Source of the DNA: Toxorhynchites rutilus septentrionalis
Lineage: Eukaryota; Arthropoda; Insecta; Diptera; Culicidae
Reading direction: 5' to 3'
DNA length: 64,000 nt
NCBI RefSeq assembly: GCF_029784135.1
Contig: NC_073745.1
Span: 310,262,258-310,326,257, forward strand
Both the position numbers and the translations under genes were made by a program. The notes beneath the pieces are model-generated. The model saw only the letters and a list, made by a program, of their open reading frames with translations, was not told the origin of the DNA and ran no database searches. Numbering within the stretch: position 1 is the first letter of the stretch; each line of letters starts with the position of its first letter. Positions 45,690 to 58,174 of this stretch are shown one piece after another.

Positions 45690-46330
45690 AATACAGAAAA
45701 TATGATAGAATGAAGACAGCCCTAAATCGGACAGTTCCTTTCTCGAGTTTTGCTCTTATCAACACATTCGGCGATCAATTTTTATTTACAGTAAAACCTG
45801 TTTTTGTGCGGTGTATGAAAAGAAGCATATTTGACGAAGTTATCGTCCATTTAGTTTTTTTTCGATGGCATATATGCATTTCAGTGCGAAAAGAGCATAT
45901 TTGCGTCTCAATGATCCACTTCTGAAATCATTCCTCTCCTCTCATCAAATGCTCTAAGTTTTTCTAAGTTTTTGCATGACATGATTTCTGACAGCAACAC
46001 GTTTCAACATGCAACTAAAAACACAAAACAACCACGCGAAACCGAAAGGCAAAGTGTCCCATAGCAAAGCAGGGAAACAAAAGGAAATTGAACGGTAAAT
46101 GGCGTGGATTTGAGTTATTTTCTTGGGGGAAACTTTTTTTATGCGGTCCCTATCTACCGCACAAAAAAAGTTTTTTTTTTCAAAATGTGTACCGAACTCG
46201 ATTTTGAAAAGCTGTTGTTGAAGTTTTGCATGATTTTTTTATGCGACTTTTTTGTGCGGTCCCTATCCCCCGCACAAAAAAAGGTTTGCCTGTATATAGA
46301 TAAAAGAAGATATAGAAGTGCGTTCTATCA
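45690..46330 (-). mobile_element. Helitron-like element interrupted by a MITE
   Basis: Minus-strand sequence matching 7500-7640: CACTTCTATATCTTCTTTTA and TATCTATATA on the right side of the MITE, then AATAAAAATTGATCGCCGAA and GTGTTGATAAGAGCAAAACT on its left side. Removing 45789-46292 plus one TA restores the continuous sequence seen in the other two copies. The 3' CTAG end is not present. Confidence 0.65.
45789..46292. mobile_element. Pogo-like MITE with TTTTTGTGCGG ends, 504 bp
   Basis: Left CAGTAAAACCTGTTTTTGTG and right inverse of CAGGCAAACCTTTTTTTGTG, flanked by TA at 45787-45788 and 46293-46294. The boundaries are confirmed by the empty site in the Helitron-like copies. An internal partial repeat of the end, GCGGTCCCTATCTACCGC, lies near 46143-46160 and again at 46257-46273. 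No transposase. Confidence 0.88.
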
Positions 46331-46479
46331 CATTAAAATCCATTTCCATTTTCGAACGAAGATCAATTTCGTTACCGCAAACATCAAATGGACTAACAAC
46401 GCTTGTCAATATGTAATTGTAGAATACATGCGAATTGAATTTTTCGAATTTTCCCATTTTCCTTCAGAGTTTTCCGAAA

Positions 46480-46990
46480 ATTGTCATGTTTGGTTGGAAT
46501 ATGTTTGGTTGAAATATGTGCATTATTTTTATGGGATCCCCTCTCCTTTCCAGAGGAGGAAGGGGTGTCATATCATCATAGAAACATTTCTCGTACTCAA
46601 AAACCTTTACAACCCAAATTTGGCTCCATTTGCTTGATTAGTTCTCGAGTTATGCAGAAATTTGTGTTTCATCTGTATGGGAGCCCTCATCTAGAGAGGT
46701 GGGAGGAGTGTCGAGCTACCATAGAAACGGTTATCAATACCTAAACCCCTATATGCTAAGTTTGTTTCCATTTGTTTGATTAGCTCTCGAGTTGTTCGTC
46801 ACCCCCCCCCCTCTTTTTAGAGAGGGGAAAGGAGTGTTAAACCACAATAAAAACATTTATTGCTCCCTTAAACTTCCACATACTAAATTTGGTTCCATTT
46901 GCTTGATTAGTTCTCGAGTTATGCAGAAATTTGTGTTTCACTTCTATGGCAGACCCCCCCTGTTAGAAAGGTGGGAGGAGTGTTGTACCA
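46480..46990 (-). repeat. Minisatellite array, inverted, beside the Helitron-like copy
   Basis: Three to four units with CTCGAGTTATGCAGAAATTT (about 46643, 46914) and GAGAGGGGAAAGGAGTG-like blocks, matching 7100-7345 and 19908-20215 in inverse. Confidence 0.65.
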
Positions 46991-46994
46991 CCTC

Positions 46995-47192
46995 CAAAAT
47001 TTCCGTATATGGGGCTCAGAAAATCCACACATGATTGTTGAGAGGCCATTGCATCCGCCAAAAGTCACTGTTTGGTGCGCATTATGGTCTGGTGGAGTCA
47101 TCGGGCCGTATTTCTTTGAAAATGAGGACAACGAGACGGTAACTGTGAATGGTGAATGTGAATGGCATAAACCAAACTTTAATTTGAAATAA
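46995..47192 (+). pseudogene. Tc1/mariner-superfamily transposase fragment
   Basis: One short frame reads FRIWGSENPHMIVERPLHP, KVTVWCALWSGGVIGPYFF and ENEDNETVTVNGE. This is the middle of the catalytic domain in a mosquito/ant-type mariner-like family, between the first and second Asp motifs. It then passes directly to a short unrelated ending and TAA at about 47190. Both flanking catalytic motifs are missing, so it is an internally deleted relic. Confidence 0.65.
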
Positions 47193-49298
47193 AAGTTTCA
47201 TCGAAATTCGAATTCTAAGTCTGTTTTATTTCAATTTACTTTCGGAATTTAAAGTTGGAAAACCCTGTAGAATCAGATGCAACAAATTCTGAACCACCAT
47301 CTGAAGACGAAGGGGATTATATTCAAATTGAAACATATAACACTGAACGTAGCGATGAATCACCAATGATGAAAATGAAAGTGTCATCAATATGTCCAAG
47401 AAAAGGCGTAGGATGCTCAGTATTTCAGACTCTGATGAAGAATCAATAAGAACACCTTTCCGGGGACCGAAACAGCTACCGGTGGTATTGTGTGGTCATG
47501 GTCATCAGATAATCTTATCAGTGCATTCTCGTTGATAATAGATAACAATATTATCAAACGCACAGAAGAAGAAGGCTGTCGAATTTTGAGAAACGATTGA
47601 ACAACAGTAATGCCGAAAATACGTGCATATATTTTAATTTTATGTGCTCGTGGAAATTACAAGGTAGAAAAAAATAAAATTGGTTTATTTCTACCCACCA
47701 AAACCAAAGTGGGGTCCCATTTTTTTTATAGTCACAGAAAAACAGAAAAATTCTAGAAAATCATATGATTTATTCGTTTTGAGGAAATAATCGAAAAGGG
47801 TAGACGCTTACAAACAAATAAATTTGCCTTATTTTCGAAATTATCTCACATGTTCATTGGAAACAGTCAGGCTTGCTATCAACCAATTACTTGATGAACA
47901 ATTATTTCCGTCAGAAGCCATGTGCAGGTTAACACAGAATATACCTAGTAAAACGGAAAGAGTTCTTGTTCCAATTAGCAGAACAGTTTTCCACCGAATA
48001 CAAAGCTGCATGACAGAAAAACTCACCAGATTATGAAGACGCAAAAATTCAACTGCAAAATTATCAAATGTAACTCATTCTGACAAACACAAAATTTGTA
48101 CGACTTTGCTGCATCAATAAAACAATAAATACAATTAATAACAGTAAAAAAATGTCAAAAGTATGTTTGCGTACAATTTACACATAAAAAGATTTCCACT
48201 TTACTTTGTAAAAAAGGTACAAATAATAATGTATACTGTTTTTTCCCAAGTGAAATTGTTATTTCATTTACAAAAAACATGTAAATAGCTGTTTTACACA
48301 TAAGTTATTCTTTCGCCATGCATTCATTTTTACTATTATTTAAATCTAGGTATACAAAAAAATCAGTCTCATTAGTGTTAAACACCTATGAAGCACGCCA
48401 GTAGAAAACATAATTGTAGAGTTATAGTATACATTTCAATGCCGAAGCCACCAAAAACTAACAATTTTGACGTAGGACTACGTCTTTGATTTCTGTATAG
48501 AGAGGTCACTGTACGAAATTGAAAATGGGGCATGTAACGATTCATTAAGGGATTTCAAACGCATATTACGCGAAATATGTTATATTCTATACCATTAGAC
48601 AGGAAATTCATAATAAAAGAAGTCAATAATTTGACGATTAAAATTGGTATATTATTCCAATTTTACAAGCCATTCGTTTTCCCCCACGACGCAACGAGGA
48701 ATCTCTTTGCCTACAATTTGGGCGTTTGCTCACAATGTGAGTCGATGCGTATTATGAATAACTCTCCATTCGTCGATAATAGCCATTCTTCAGTTGGCAG
48801 AACCAATGAAGGAATGAGTTTCACTCTATTCTCCGCAAAGATTTGATAAGAGCCTGGTTTAAAAGGTCAAACGCTGATTCAGAGATTTTATTAGATTGAT
48901 GTTCATGTTGTTGTCCAATCAATTCGTGCTCAATTCCATTTTTTTATCGTATAGGTCTTGCTACTAACAATTTATGTAATTGTGGTTCACGATATCATAA
49001 TATCGAGCATGTTGTTTGGTAATGTAAAAAAAAATGCAAAAGACTCACTGTCCTTTCTTCATTCCCGTTCCTATAAATAAGCAGAACTTAGCCACCGATG
49101 AGATCAATATACTACAGCAGCTACACGAACTTCCCAGGAGAGCCCTAATGACTATAGGATACTTAATACACATCACATGGCTATAAGTTATTACAACTCT
49201 AAAAACAATGTTCCGGACAACATGGCAACCTTGGAGAAAATACTATTTTGATCCATAATATATTTTTTCTAGTTATAGATTAATTAGGCTTAGGTTTA
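47193..49298. other. Non-coding sequence with an acidic coding-like scrap
   Basis: 47255-47545 has charged reading-frame remnants (SEPPSEDEGDYIQIE, then in another frame KKRRRMLSISDSDEES and RGPKQLPVVLCG) like the acidic or basic head of a transposase, with no catalytic part. A TTTTGACGTAGGACTACGTC palindrome lies at 48465-48484. The rest is AT-rich and unrecognised. Confidence 0.35.
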
Positions 49299-49684
49299 CG
49301 TGGGCGATCCGATAAGTACTTAGCCTCATCGCCCGATGGTGTCAGTATCGGAAGAGAGATTACTTATCGTGTAGTACGTTCTCGTAAACGGCCACTGTCA
49401 AAATTTCAGCCGAATCGGACTCGTAGTTTTGTTTTGACCGAATGAACTGCTGCCCTATCCACGGTATTCTCAAGATTTGGCCCCGTACGACTTTTTTTTT
49501 GTTTCCAAACTTGAAAAAGTCACTCGCCGGGTAGAAATTTGAGTCGAAAGAGGAGGTTATCGTCGCCACGGAGGCCTAGGTCAAGTGTATCGAGCTAAAA
49601 GGAGACTAAGCTGAGAAATAAATCGCCACTTTTCCAAAAATTTTGTTTTTTTTTGTAGGCTAAGTACTTATCGGACTGTCCTCG
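49299..49684 (+). mobile_element. Internally deleted mariner element, 386 bp
   Basis: Inverted ends share CCGATAAGTACTTAGCCT and are flanked by TA at 49297-49298 and 49685-49686. The plus strand holds a C-terminal mariner remnant: FPNLKKSLAG, stop, KFESKEEVIVATEA, and further on VKCIELKGD. This is a different mariner lineage from the 21583 copy, judging by its ends. Non-autonomous. Confidence 0.85.
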
Positions 49685-49686
49685 TA

Positions 49687-51654
49687 TATTTATGAAGATC
49701 TAAGCTATTTAGACCTGTGTTCAAAAATGCACCGATAAATGATGGATCCTTATCCTGTTCTTCATAATTAAATACATAGAAAAAAAGGGTGGGTGGTTTT
49801 TCTAGGACCTCCAGTTGATGTATCAAAAACGGAAAATTACAGATTTATGAACAATGAAAGAAAAAACTTATTTCAAATGCAATTACTACAAACACAGTTC
49901 TACGTCAAGCTCCGTCCGTGCCCATAGGCCCAAACCCATCTACTTTTTTTAATATGTGTTTTATGTAGGACTTCAATGATTATTGTTTATAATGAGAAAT
50001 TTAGAAGGAAACTTAAAAAAAATGAGTTTTCATAATAAAAACAAAAAACAAACTATTTTCCAAAAGTCTGTCATAGGACCCATTTTGCGATGTATAGACG
50101 ACTTGTAGTCAAGAATATTGTCATTTATTTATCGGGCCATTTCTGATATAACAATTTTTTTAAACCGAATTTATGTTTTTAAAATGAATTCGTTCAATCT
50201 AGCTTCAGAACTCGAGAAAAATCAAATGAACATTCAAACTATTTCCTACAAATCATACATAGGACACATTTTTGTAGAATTTTCTGTTTTTCAATTATGT
50301 CGTTTCATTAAAAAACACATAATTTGGAAAAATTTACCAAGCAAAGATTCTTAATTAGTTTATATAAATGAACGATACATGAATAAACGAAAAATTGGAG
50401 AGTACAAACTGTTAATGCAAAGTTGTAAACTGAAAATCAAATTAAAAATAAAGAAAATCTAGTGAACGACTTATCAACTTATTGCATTTTCATTTCCGGC
50501 CCACTAAAATCGCGATTTCTACATAAAAATGACTCCCAAATAAATATCGTACATTTTGAGCAGCCCAAAGAAATTGGAGTATTCCCAGATACCCTTTGGT
50601 TTGGTTAGGTTAGTCAAAGTCAAAATATAGAAATAATATTCCAAGTTTTCTATTTCCATTGGATGAAAAGTGCAGCCGAAGCGCATGGGATGCTTGTGGA
50701 AGTTTATGACGATTCGGCACCATCGGAAATATTTATATTTATTTATTATGTAGGGAATGGTTGGATGACTTACAGGTGCTTCCAAAAGGTAGCAGATTAT
50801 GTTTCATTCGAATTGAAAGCGAGAGAATGGGGGTGAAATTTGTTTATGACTTCAAACTTGATCTAACTCGATCTGAAAAACGGGAATTAAAAAAAAAGTC
50901 TATTAGTGACTTTTGAGAATTGTCTATCTAAATTTTCATGAAAAATATGAAAAATCATAAATTCAATCCTACACTGAAAAAAAGGTTAGGAATTAAAACC
51001 CGATTGTCTTAATTTTTTCAACAACAACATTTTTATGTCCAAAATCAAACTAAAGGTGTTTTGAGCATTTTTTTTGATAAGCAATTGGATATTTGTATAA
51101 TTGAATACTTTATTTCAATAAATTATTTGTATATTAATATATAAATAATTCACTGTCATAAAGATATATATATATATATATTTATTATAATAGTTTATAA
51201 TTCTTCTTTATGAATAAAACCCTCTTCTTTTATTTGGATCTACAATGATTTTAAACTGAAGGATAAGTCCTTGAAATTTACGTCTTTTCGGGAAAATATA
51301 GCTCAGTGTTACCATTAGAATAATTCTGAAACGGCGAGACACGAATTAAAAGTTTATTATAGATGATAATCAAAGCAAAAATCGATCGAATCGAATCGAA
51401 TTAATTGATCTCGTGTATCTAAAGGTACTAAAAATCTGTAGGTTTGGCGTTCTCTTGAATAAGTTTTTCCTCCTGATAAACAAATACCAATACCAATGGG
51501 TTTGTATTTATGATCATCAGGGTCAGTAGGATGACATATTTTCTTCAGGGAGGGAAGAGAATATAGGGAAAATGAGACAAAATATTGAGAATTATAGTTA
51601 GATAGTTATAAGGAAAAGATAGATTTGTAATGTAATCATGTGATCAAGGTCTAA
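49687..51654. repeat. AT-rich non-coding DNA with a dispersed repeat at 49960-50490
   Basis: 49960-50490 aligns with 54700-55130: CATTTTGCGATGTATAGACG / CATTTTGTGATTTGTGTACG, then GACTTGTAGTC, later AAAAATTGGAGAGTAC and GAATCAACTTATT-like sequence. A TA microsatellite is at 51162-51180. No gene seen. Confidence 0.5.
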
Positions 51655-51912
51655 CCTTCTTCTTCTGCATGAATGGCGTTAACGTTCCCTGTGGAACTTT
51701 TGCCGTCTCAACGTATGCATTAATTAGCGTCATTTATTAATACTTAGTTGAGATTTCTTAAGCCAAATAACACGCCTATGTATTCCGAGGGGCAAGCTCT
51801 AGAATACGCGTGACCACAGTGCAAGTCGAAGGAAATTTCTTTGACAAAAAATCCTCCGGCCAGAACGGGAATCGAACCCGAACACCCGGCATGAGGTCTA
51901 ACCTAGCCAACA
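51655..51912 (-). mobile_element. tRNA-derived SINE (Feilai-like), minus-strand copy
   Basis: The minus strand has the B box GGGTTCGATTCCCG (51866-51879), then the same body as the 57899 copy (GTGGTCACGCGTATTCTAGA, GTTGAGACGGCAAAAGTTCC, CAGGGAACGTTAACGCCATT) and a GAAGAAGAAG tail at 51658-51667. The A-box half is degraded (GGCTAGGTTAGACC). Confidence 0.78.
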
Positions 51913-52227
51913 CATTTTTGACGGCACATTGGGATGTGTCATTGGGGCCCGAAGGAAGTTTTCTAAATTCGATGCTCGATGTCGTGAAAAAGTGATCGTT
52001 GAAAATGTTTGTTCCCTAAATATGTCCATTATTAGCCGAGTGTATTGTCCTTTATAAAATGGAAGACTATAAACGAACGTCTCGGGAAGATTGAATTTTA
52101 TTTTTTGGATACGTTTTCTTTGTGTATTTCTTCAATCATTATTGTTTATAATGAGAGACTTTTACAAAAAATCTGAGTTCTCATACAAAATAATAGGAGT
52201 ACCGGTAAGTTTCTATGTTTTGTTTTG

Positions 52228-53194
52228 TTATTCAAAGTATTGCCTATCGCTAGTAACAACTTTTTCCCATCTTTCTGGCAATTCACGGATCCCTTTGCGG
52301 AAATAATCGGCCGGTTTGTCGGCTAACCACGTATCGATCCAATTTTTGAATTTTTGATCAGAATTGGAGAAGTGCTGGCCAACCAGCCCATGTTGCATCG
52401 ATAATCGGACGGAGCAATGTCTGGAGAATACGGCGAGTGGGATTGGACCTCCCATTTCAGCGTTTCCAAGTATGTTTTTACCGGTTTTGCGACATGCGGC
52501 CGAGCATTGTCGTGCTGCACAATAACTTTATCGTGTCTTTGCTCGTATTGTGGCCGTTTTTCCTTCAGTGCACGGCTCAATAGCATCAATTGTTGTCGGT
52601 GGAGGTCCCTCGTAATGGTTGCATCCGGTTTTAGCAGCTCATAGTACACAACACCCAGCTGGTCCCACCAAATAGACAGCATAACCTTCTGGTCGTAAAT
52701 ATTCCGTGCGGCCATCGATGTTGATGCATGGCCGGGGTATCCATACGTTGCCCGACGTTTAGGATTGTCATAATGGACCCACTTTTCATCACCAGTAACG
52801 ATTCGATGCAAAAAACCCTTTCTTTTATGCCGTTGAAGCAGTTGTTCGCACATGAAAAACGGCGTTCGACGTCTCGTGGCTTGAATACGGCACCCAATTG
52901 CTATCTCTTGGATCATTCCCATTGCTTTGAAACGATCGGATATGGTTTGCTGAGCTACTCCAAGTGCATTTGCAAGTTCTTGTTGCTTTGTGACGGATTT
53001 TAATCGAGTAAAGCCTCCAATTTTTTGGCGGTCCGAAGCGTTCTTCGTCTTTCAAGTCAAAATTACCACTTTTGAACCGTGCAAACCACGTCCGACACCA
53101 AAATGCAATGACTTTTCGCAGCTTTCTTCTTCATATTGAAGTAATGAAGTAACACTCCCCGCAAAAACACTCTCGTTGGTACGAAATTCGACAT
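52228..53194 (-). pseudogene. Mariner transposase (mauritiana-like), frameshifted
   Basis: Starts at the ATG at 53194 (MSNFVPTRVFLRGVLLHYF) and ends YFE before TAA at 52228, so both termini of the protein survive. Motifs in order: HRIVTGDEKWVHYDNPKRR with the first Asp, VMLSIWWDQLGVVYYELLKP, IVQHDNARPHVA with the second, and YSPDIAPSDY with the third, giving the DD34D pattern. At least three frameshifts lie near 53120, 52880 and 52400, the last after a small deletion following SDY. GIRELPERWEKVV is a typical mariner C-terminus. Inverted ends could not be placed with confidence. Dead copy. Confidence 0.85.
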
Positions 53195-53639
53195 ATTCGA
53201 AGTGGCAAAAATCTACACCCAAAATAAATAATTCGCACACTTTTAGGCATCCCAAAAAGTGACATTAAATGAGCTTATACATGTCATTAGAAGAGCTATC
53301 CGCAACATCAAAGACGTTAACGTTTATGTACTTTTTTACGCTCTCCGTTTTGCTCTCAGCAAATACTGTCCCTGTATATCTATAAGATTCGTTGCGTTTT
53401 ATAATGTAGGGTAATATTCGCGTGCATTGGTATGTGTGATCACGTAACATACACCCAAACTAGCGTTGGCAGAAAACATTTCATCTTTGGCAGAAATGAT
53501 GCCATTTAGTGTGCTGGAGAGTCAAATGCGAAAATAATGAGCTGTTTTAAAAGCTTAAAAATGGTTTGTATGTATGCGAGAAGACGTCTCTTTCTGTTTT
53601 CTTTTCTCATTTCATTTGGGATTGTGCCAAAAAAAAAGT

Positions 53640-53725
53640 CCATACGACGTCAATGGGGATCGAACCAAGGCCGGCTGGAATGCGAAGCTATTTTACACGA
53701 CCACGTTATCCACATGGCTAATGAT
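53640..53725 (-). mobile_element. tRNA-derived SINE head, third family
   Basis: The minus strand has an A-box-like TAGCCATGTGGATAACGTGG (53700-53719) and a B-box-like GGTTCGATCCCC (53655-53666), separated as in a tRNA, followed by a TTGACGTCGTATGG tail. The acceptor stem does not form, so it is not a working tRNA gene. Confidence 0.55.
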
Positions 53726-53729
53726 GCTT

Positions 53730-56700
53730 CAGTAGTTGTTCAGCATATACGTGATAATATTGCACCTGATTATAATATGAAGTTAGGAAGTGTTTTCTAA
53801 AGGTAAAAAAAGGAGCGCATGAAGGAGAACAATACCTAGCTCGGTCTGGGCCGTGTATGTGGCAAAGTATGCGGAAAGCTTATTTGTCTTTTGTTTCGCT
53901 TGCTCGTATTAATGTTCTATTGCTGTACCATGTATATTATACAAATGCTTACCAGTGTTTGTGAGTCATGACATTTTCTGTTATGTTATGTCTCATTTAA
54001 TGTCATAAATCGGGATGACAAAACATGAGTGGAAATATCTATAGGACGACTTTAGATGGACAGTTTGATTTCATGGCTGATGTGTTTATATGAGGTGCAA
54101 AAACAAGAAAATTATAGCACACGAAACGATAAATAGTGGGTTTTATTTTTTTATACAACTATTTTCATGGTTATATTTTGAAAGAACTAAGAACGAGTCT
54201 CAAATGAGGCGTGATTTTGAATGTGAATGCGTGACAGCAGTGGTAACGGGAATGTAAATTCCAATTAATAGTTGTGTTATCACTACTGTCACATATTCAG
54301 CACAGCATTACCAGAAACAGCTGCTACGCGTGCAGGTTGCACTCACGCACACATATGCAATTGACAATATTGATACCCATACAAGTACAATTCCATGCTG
54401 ACACTCACACAACTAAAATGAAAGTTCAACCCCTACACATGAGAAATCGGCTCCATACATACAAGTATTTCACTCTTTCAAAAATATCATATCTGGGATG
54501 CTTTTTTCTGCGTATTTGTCTCTTTTAGGCAGTAAAAAGCATGTTCTGTGCTGAGGATGACTTATTTTCTATCAATGCTAGTTTGAGTGCATGTTGTTTA
54601 CGCTTCAACTTTTCGACGTATACTGAAAAAGACGCAATGACCGTAGCTTTCCGACGAATGTCTGGAAATTTGATTCACTGATATAATAATCAAGTTACGC
54701 CATCTGTTGTAAAACCGAAGAAACTTAACGGTACGCCTATTAACTCTGGCAATTTTCAAAAAAGTTTCTCAAAGGACTCATTTTGTGATTTGTGTACGAC
54801 TTGTAGTCCAGAAACTTGCCACTCATTTTTCGGTCATTAGAACCATATTTAACAAAACTTTTTTTAGCCGAATTTTAATTTTTAAAATGCACTTTCCCAA
54901 AATATCAAAAATTATACATATGGCCCATTTCTGTAGGAGTTTTTGACCTATGTCGTTTTTGTAACAAGCACAAAGCATTTTTGCTTTCCCTAGAAGACAG
55001 CCTAGATTTGTTTAGGAAAATCGACCATATAAATAATCAAAAATTGGAGAGTACGAATTGTGAACGCAAACCGAAAAGCGAAATAAAATAAAGAACCATG
55101 GTTATGAATCAACTTATTTATCACTAAAGTATTTTGTGTTTTAATGCAATTTTTATTAATGCACAAAGATTTCATTGAATAGAATCTAGGTACATTTGCA
55201 GGTATTTCAGTCGTTGTTGCGTAAAATCCTGTGGACATCTATCATCGAGTTGCACCTGAGCGCACTAAAAATAAACTGAAGAAACAGAATCGAGAAAAAT
55301 AAACATTCGGCACTAAAAAACAAATCATCCGGCATTGAATCAACCCTGAGCGTGAAAACATTTATCCACATGCTCTGCCTGGTCGACAAACCTTAACTAG
55401 AGCATCCTCAGAATATATGATTCATTTCGTACCTTCAGTCATATGAATCACCCGGCGGGACGCCTCTCGATAAATTTCTTCCGGAATCAAATGGTAAAAA
55501 AAAAAGAAAATGCGGAACCGAACGTCTTTCCAGAAAGCAATATGCTCTCTCGGAAAATGAACTCCAGCTTCTCTTTCTCTTCCTCGACACATGGAGCACG
55601 TTTTATGCGCGCTTTTCCTCATGTTATTCTTCTCCGTTTGCTTCTAATCGTAGCATAGGCCGAGATTTTGGAGCACATTTTTCAAATCCTTTCTCAACAC
55701 AAACACGCTCGCGCACGATGAATGTCCGTTCGCGGCTGGAAGCTGCATCGCACCGGGAATGGCATAAATCAGGCGGCTTCCGGGCAAAGCAACGTAAACA
55801 TAGCCGATGCACATATATGTTCTTTCGCTCGCGTCACATAGCTCGTAAAATTTCCCCAACAAAAACTTTGTGTGTGCGTGTTTGAGTGCTAGTTGGGAGA
55901 GCCGTCTTTCTTTTGTGGACGAATAAACAGAGCACCCGGGTGACAGCTGGGAAAGCAGAAATAATAAATACGGTAGCTTCTTTCACTCTGAAGGTTTCAT
56001 TTGTATGTTGAGGACACCCGGGAGGCGAATGTGAACCTACATAAGGAACAATGAGATAAATCATGCTCTCTAGCTCAGTGGGATAGTGACGTTATGAAGA
56101 TACGCCGCCGCCGGCGCTTAACATGTTTTGTGTACACATTTCTCCAAGAACTTCTTGACAGTTGCGCTGCTGCGGGAAATTCAAGTTCTAGCTGGATTTG
56201 AGCGATAAAAACTTTGAGCGGGGGTGATGTTCGAAAAACAAAACCATCCCAACGCGATGGTTTGTACAATCTATCAAATGTTCGCTTGCAGTGACCTTCA
56301 GTGTTCAGCAATTTAATTTTCATAACACGAAGTCACATTTTATAGGTCATTTCGTAATAACGAAAAAGCTGTGCCAATTTTGCGTCGCTCGTCTTCCGTA
56401 CTTTCCATAAGCGTAATCGGGTAGCATCATTCGATTCCTCGCTCCACTTTTCGGCGTCGGGGAGTGGGAAAAATGTTAAAAGTCGACGCAGCAATTACTA
56501 AGTGCATCCACGTTCTCTGGCATTCATTCAATTTTCTCGCTTTTTGTCGTCGGTCGGATGGAAATACACAAATTGAAAGCAAATTGTACTTCTAGCGAAT
56601 CTAGTCTCTTCCCCACTCTCGGTGCCTCGCACCCATTTTCACAGTTCTAGTTTTAATAAATTGAACTGCAGTGTTGTGCAATCGCTCTCGTGGACACCGT

Positions 56701-57140
56701 TTAACTTTCCATCAAATCATGCTGCGTGACTTGGGCTTTCTGTTGGGACAACCAACTTCCGGCCGCACCGGCATATCGCTGGCGCTGATGGAAAATCAAT
56801 TAGCACGAAAGGTGTGCATTGCAATCCTCCCTCCTTGTCCCCCAGAACCAACACATTTTCGCACTATCCTTTCGGATCAGGAAGGAACACCCGCTCTGTC
56901 CGTCTTGCGGTTTATTCATGTCAATTTATATCAGCTAGTTTATGGTCGGAAGGAGACTATAAAGTCAGCTTACGGAATAGCGAGGGCTAATAGGGAAAGG
57001 CCAAACCAGACGAACCGAAGCGAAGTCTGACTGACTGACAATGTGGGTCAGTGAGAGTTAGAGGGTGATCTAAATCCTAGCCATGGCCTGGCAATCTCCT
57101 CAGCTGTAAAACACGAGCAGTGAAATTGGCGATGCAGCTA
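53730..57140. other. Non-coding stretch: dispersed repeat at 54700-55130, then GC-richer unique DNA
   Basis: 54700-55130 is the partner of the repeat at 49960-50490. 55430-57130 is less AT-rich, shows no match to repeats here, and includes GACGCCGCCGCCGGCGC-like sequence near 56102. Overlapping open frames (55644-55862 minus, 55834-56064 minus, 56671-57030 plus) have no recognisable domain. Possible promoter or exon territory of an unseen gene. Confidence 0.35.
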
Positions 57141-57449
57141 AAAGGCAACGTGCGTTTCAACGCGCACACACTAATGGTGAATAAATAAAACCTTAATGGT
57201 GTTTGGGACAGACTTTTAACCTGATAACTTCCAGAAAGCGGTTAACAACGTAAGTGATACGATGGTCATTTTTTAAAGGAGAACGGTTAACAATAAAGGC
57301 TGCTCCGTGGCTTTCCCTGGTTAACATTTGACGAATTTCTTGCCAACTCGTCTTCTCATGTTTTTCTTTGAACAATAACTATGAATGTTTAATTGGAAAC
57401 ATCTGTAGGTATAAATTATCGCGATTTACATGCTCTGCTAACTTTTTCC

Positions 57450-57830
57450 TATTCAGAAACATGTCAAGAATATGTCAAACGCGAGAATCAACACACAAAC
57501 ATTACAAACAAACATTATTTTTTTCAGTGGTCTCCATACCAAAATGCCCTGTATATCAGAAACTATAAGAGATATAAAGTTGGCATCTTCGACGAAAGTT
57601 CATATTTTAATGAGATCTGAAACTCGAATCGAATACAATATATTGCTGTCTTGACTTAAACTAAATTAGGATTAGTTGTAATTTTTTCAAAGAAAACATT
57701 AAAAAGTTGTTGTTGAAAAAAACCCATCTCCGATGTATAGACGACTTGTTGGAAATTGTAAGGGCTATTCACATTTTTCTTTGAGAATTTAAAAAAATAC
57801 GTTTTTGAGAAAAAAGAATGTCAATTTTAA
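57450..57830 (+). repeat. Dispersed repeat shared with 28290-28620
   Basis: Aligned blocks include ATGTCAAACGCGAGAATC, ACGAAAGTTCATATTTTAAT, TAAATTAGGATTAGTTGTA and GTAAGGGCTATTCA. A further piece at 58370-58470 carries AAGTATGCAAAGTTG and CCACAACGTTTCGTTGC, as at 28880. No coding. Confidence 0.7.
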
Positions 57831-57840
57831 AAATAATTTT

Positions 57841-57888
<48 letters not shown>

Positions 57889-57892
57889 TATT
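57841..57892. repeat. TA dinucleotide microsatellite
   Basis: A nearly pure (TA)n run with two small phase breaks, immediately 5' of the SINE at 57899. Confidence 0.9.
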
Positions 57893-57898
57893 TTTGTG

Positions 57899-58170
57899 CA
57901 CCCGTGGCCGAGTGGTTAGCGTCCCACACTATCATGCCGGGTGTTCGGGTTCGATTCCCGTACTGGTTGGGGGATTTTTCGTCAAAGAAAATTCTTCCGG
58001 CTTGCACTGTGGTCACGCGTATTCTAGAGCTTGCCACTTTAGAGTACATTCAAGGCGTGTTATTCGGCATAGAAATCTCAACCAAGTATTAATGAACGAC
58101 GCTAGTTAATGAATACGTTGAGACGGCAAAAGTTCCACAGGGAACGTTAACGCCATTCAAGAAGAAGAAG
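57899..58170 (+). mobile_element. tRNA-derived SINE (Feilai-like), full copy
   Basis: The head has A box TGGCCGAGTGGTTAGCG (57905-57921) and B box GGTTCGATTCCCG (57948-57960), the internal Pol III promoter. A tRNA-unrelated body follows (GGTCACGCGTATTCTAGAGC to GGGAACGTTAACGCCATTC), ending in GAAGAAGAAG at 58160-58170. A tRNA head, unrelated body and triplet tail is the arrangement described for Feilai in Aedes aegypti. The name is from memory, not a search. Confidence 0.82.
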
Positions 58171-58174
58171 ATAT

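Noticed and set aside
46104..46637. 177-residue plus-strand frame
   Set aside because: Runs across the MITE end, the Helitron-like repeat and the minisatellite, so it is a chance frame.
57899..57972. tRNA gene on the plus strand
   Set aside because: A and B boxes are good, but the acceptor arms do not pair and the sequence continues into a SINE body with a GAA tail.
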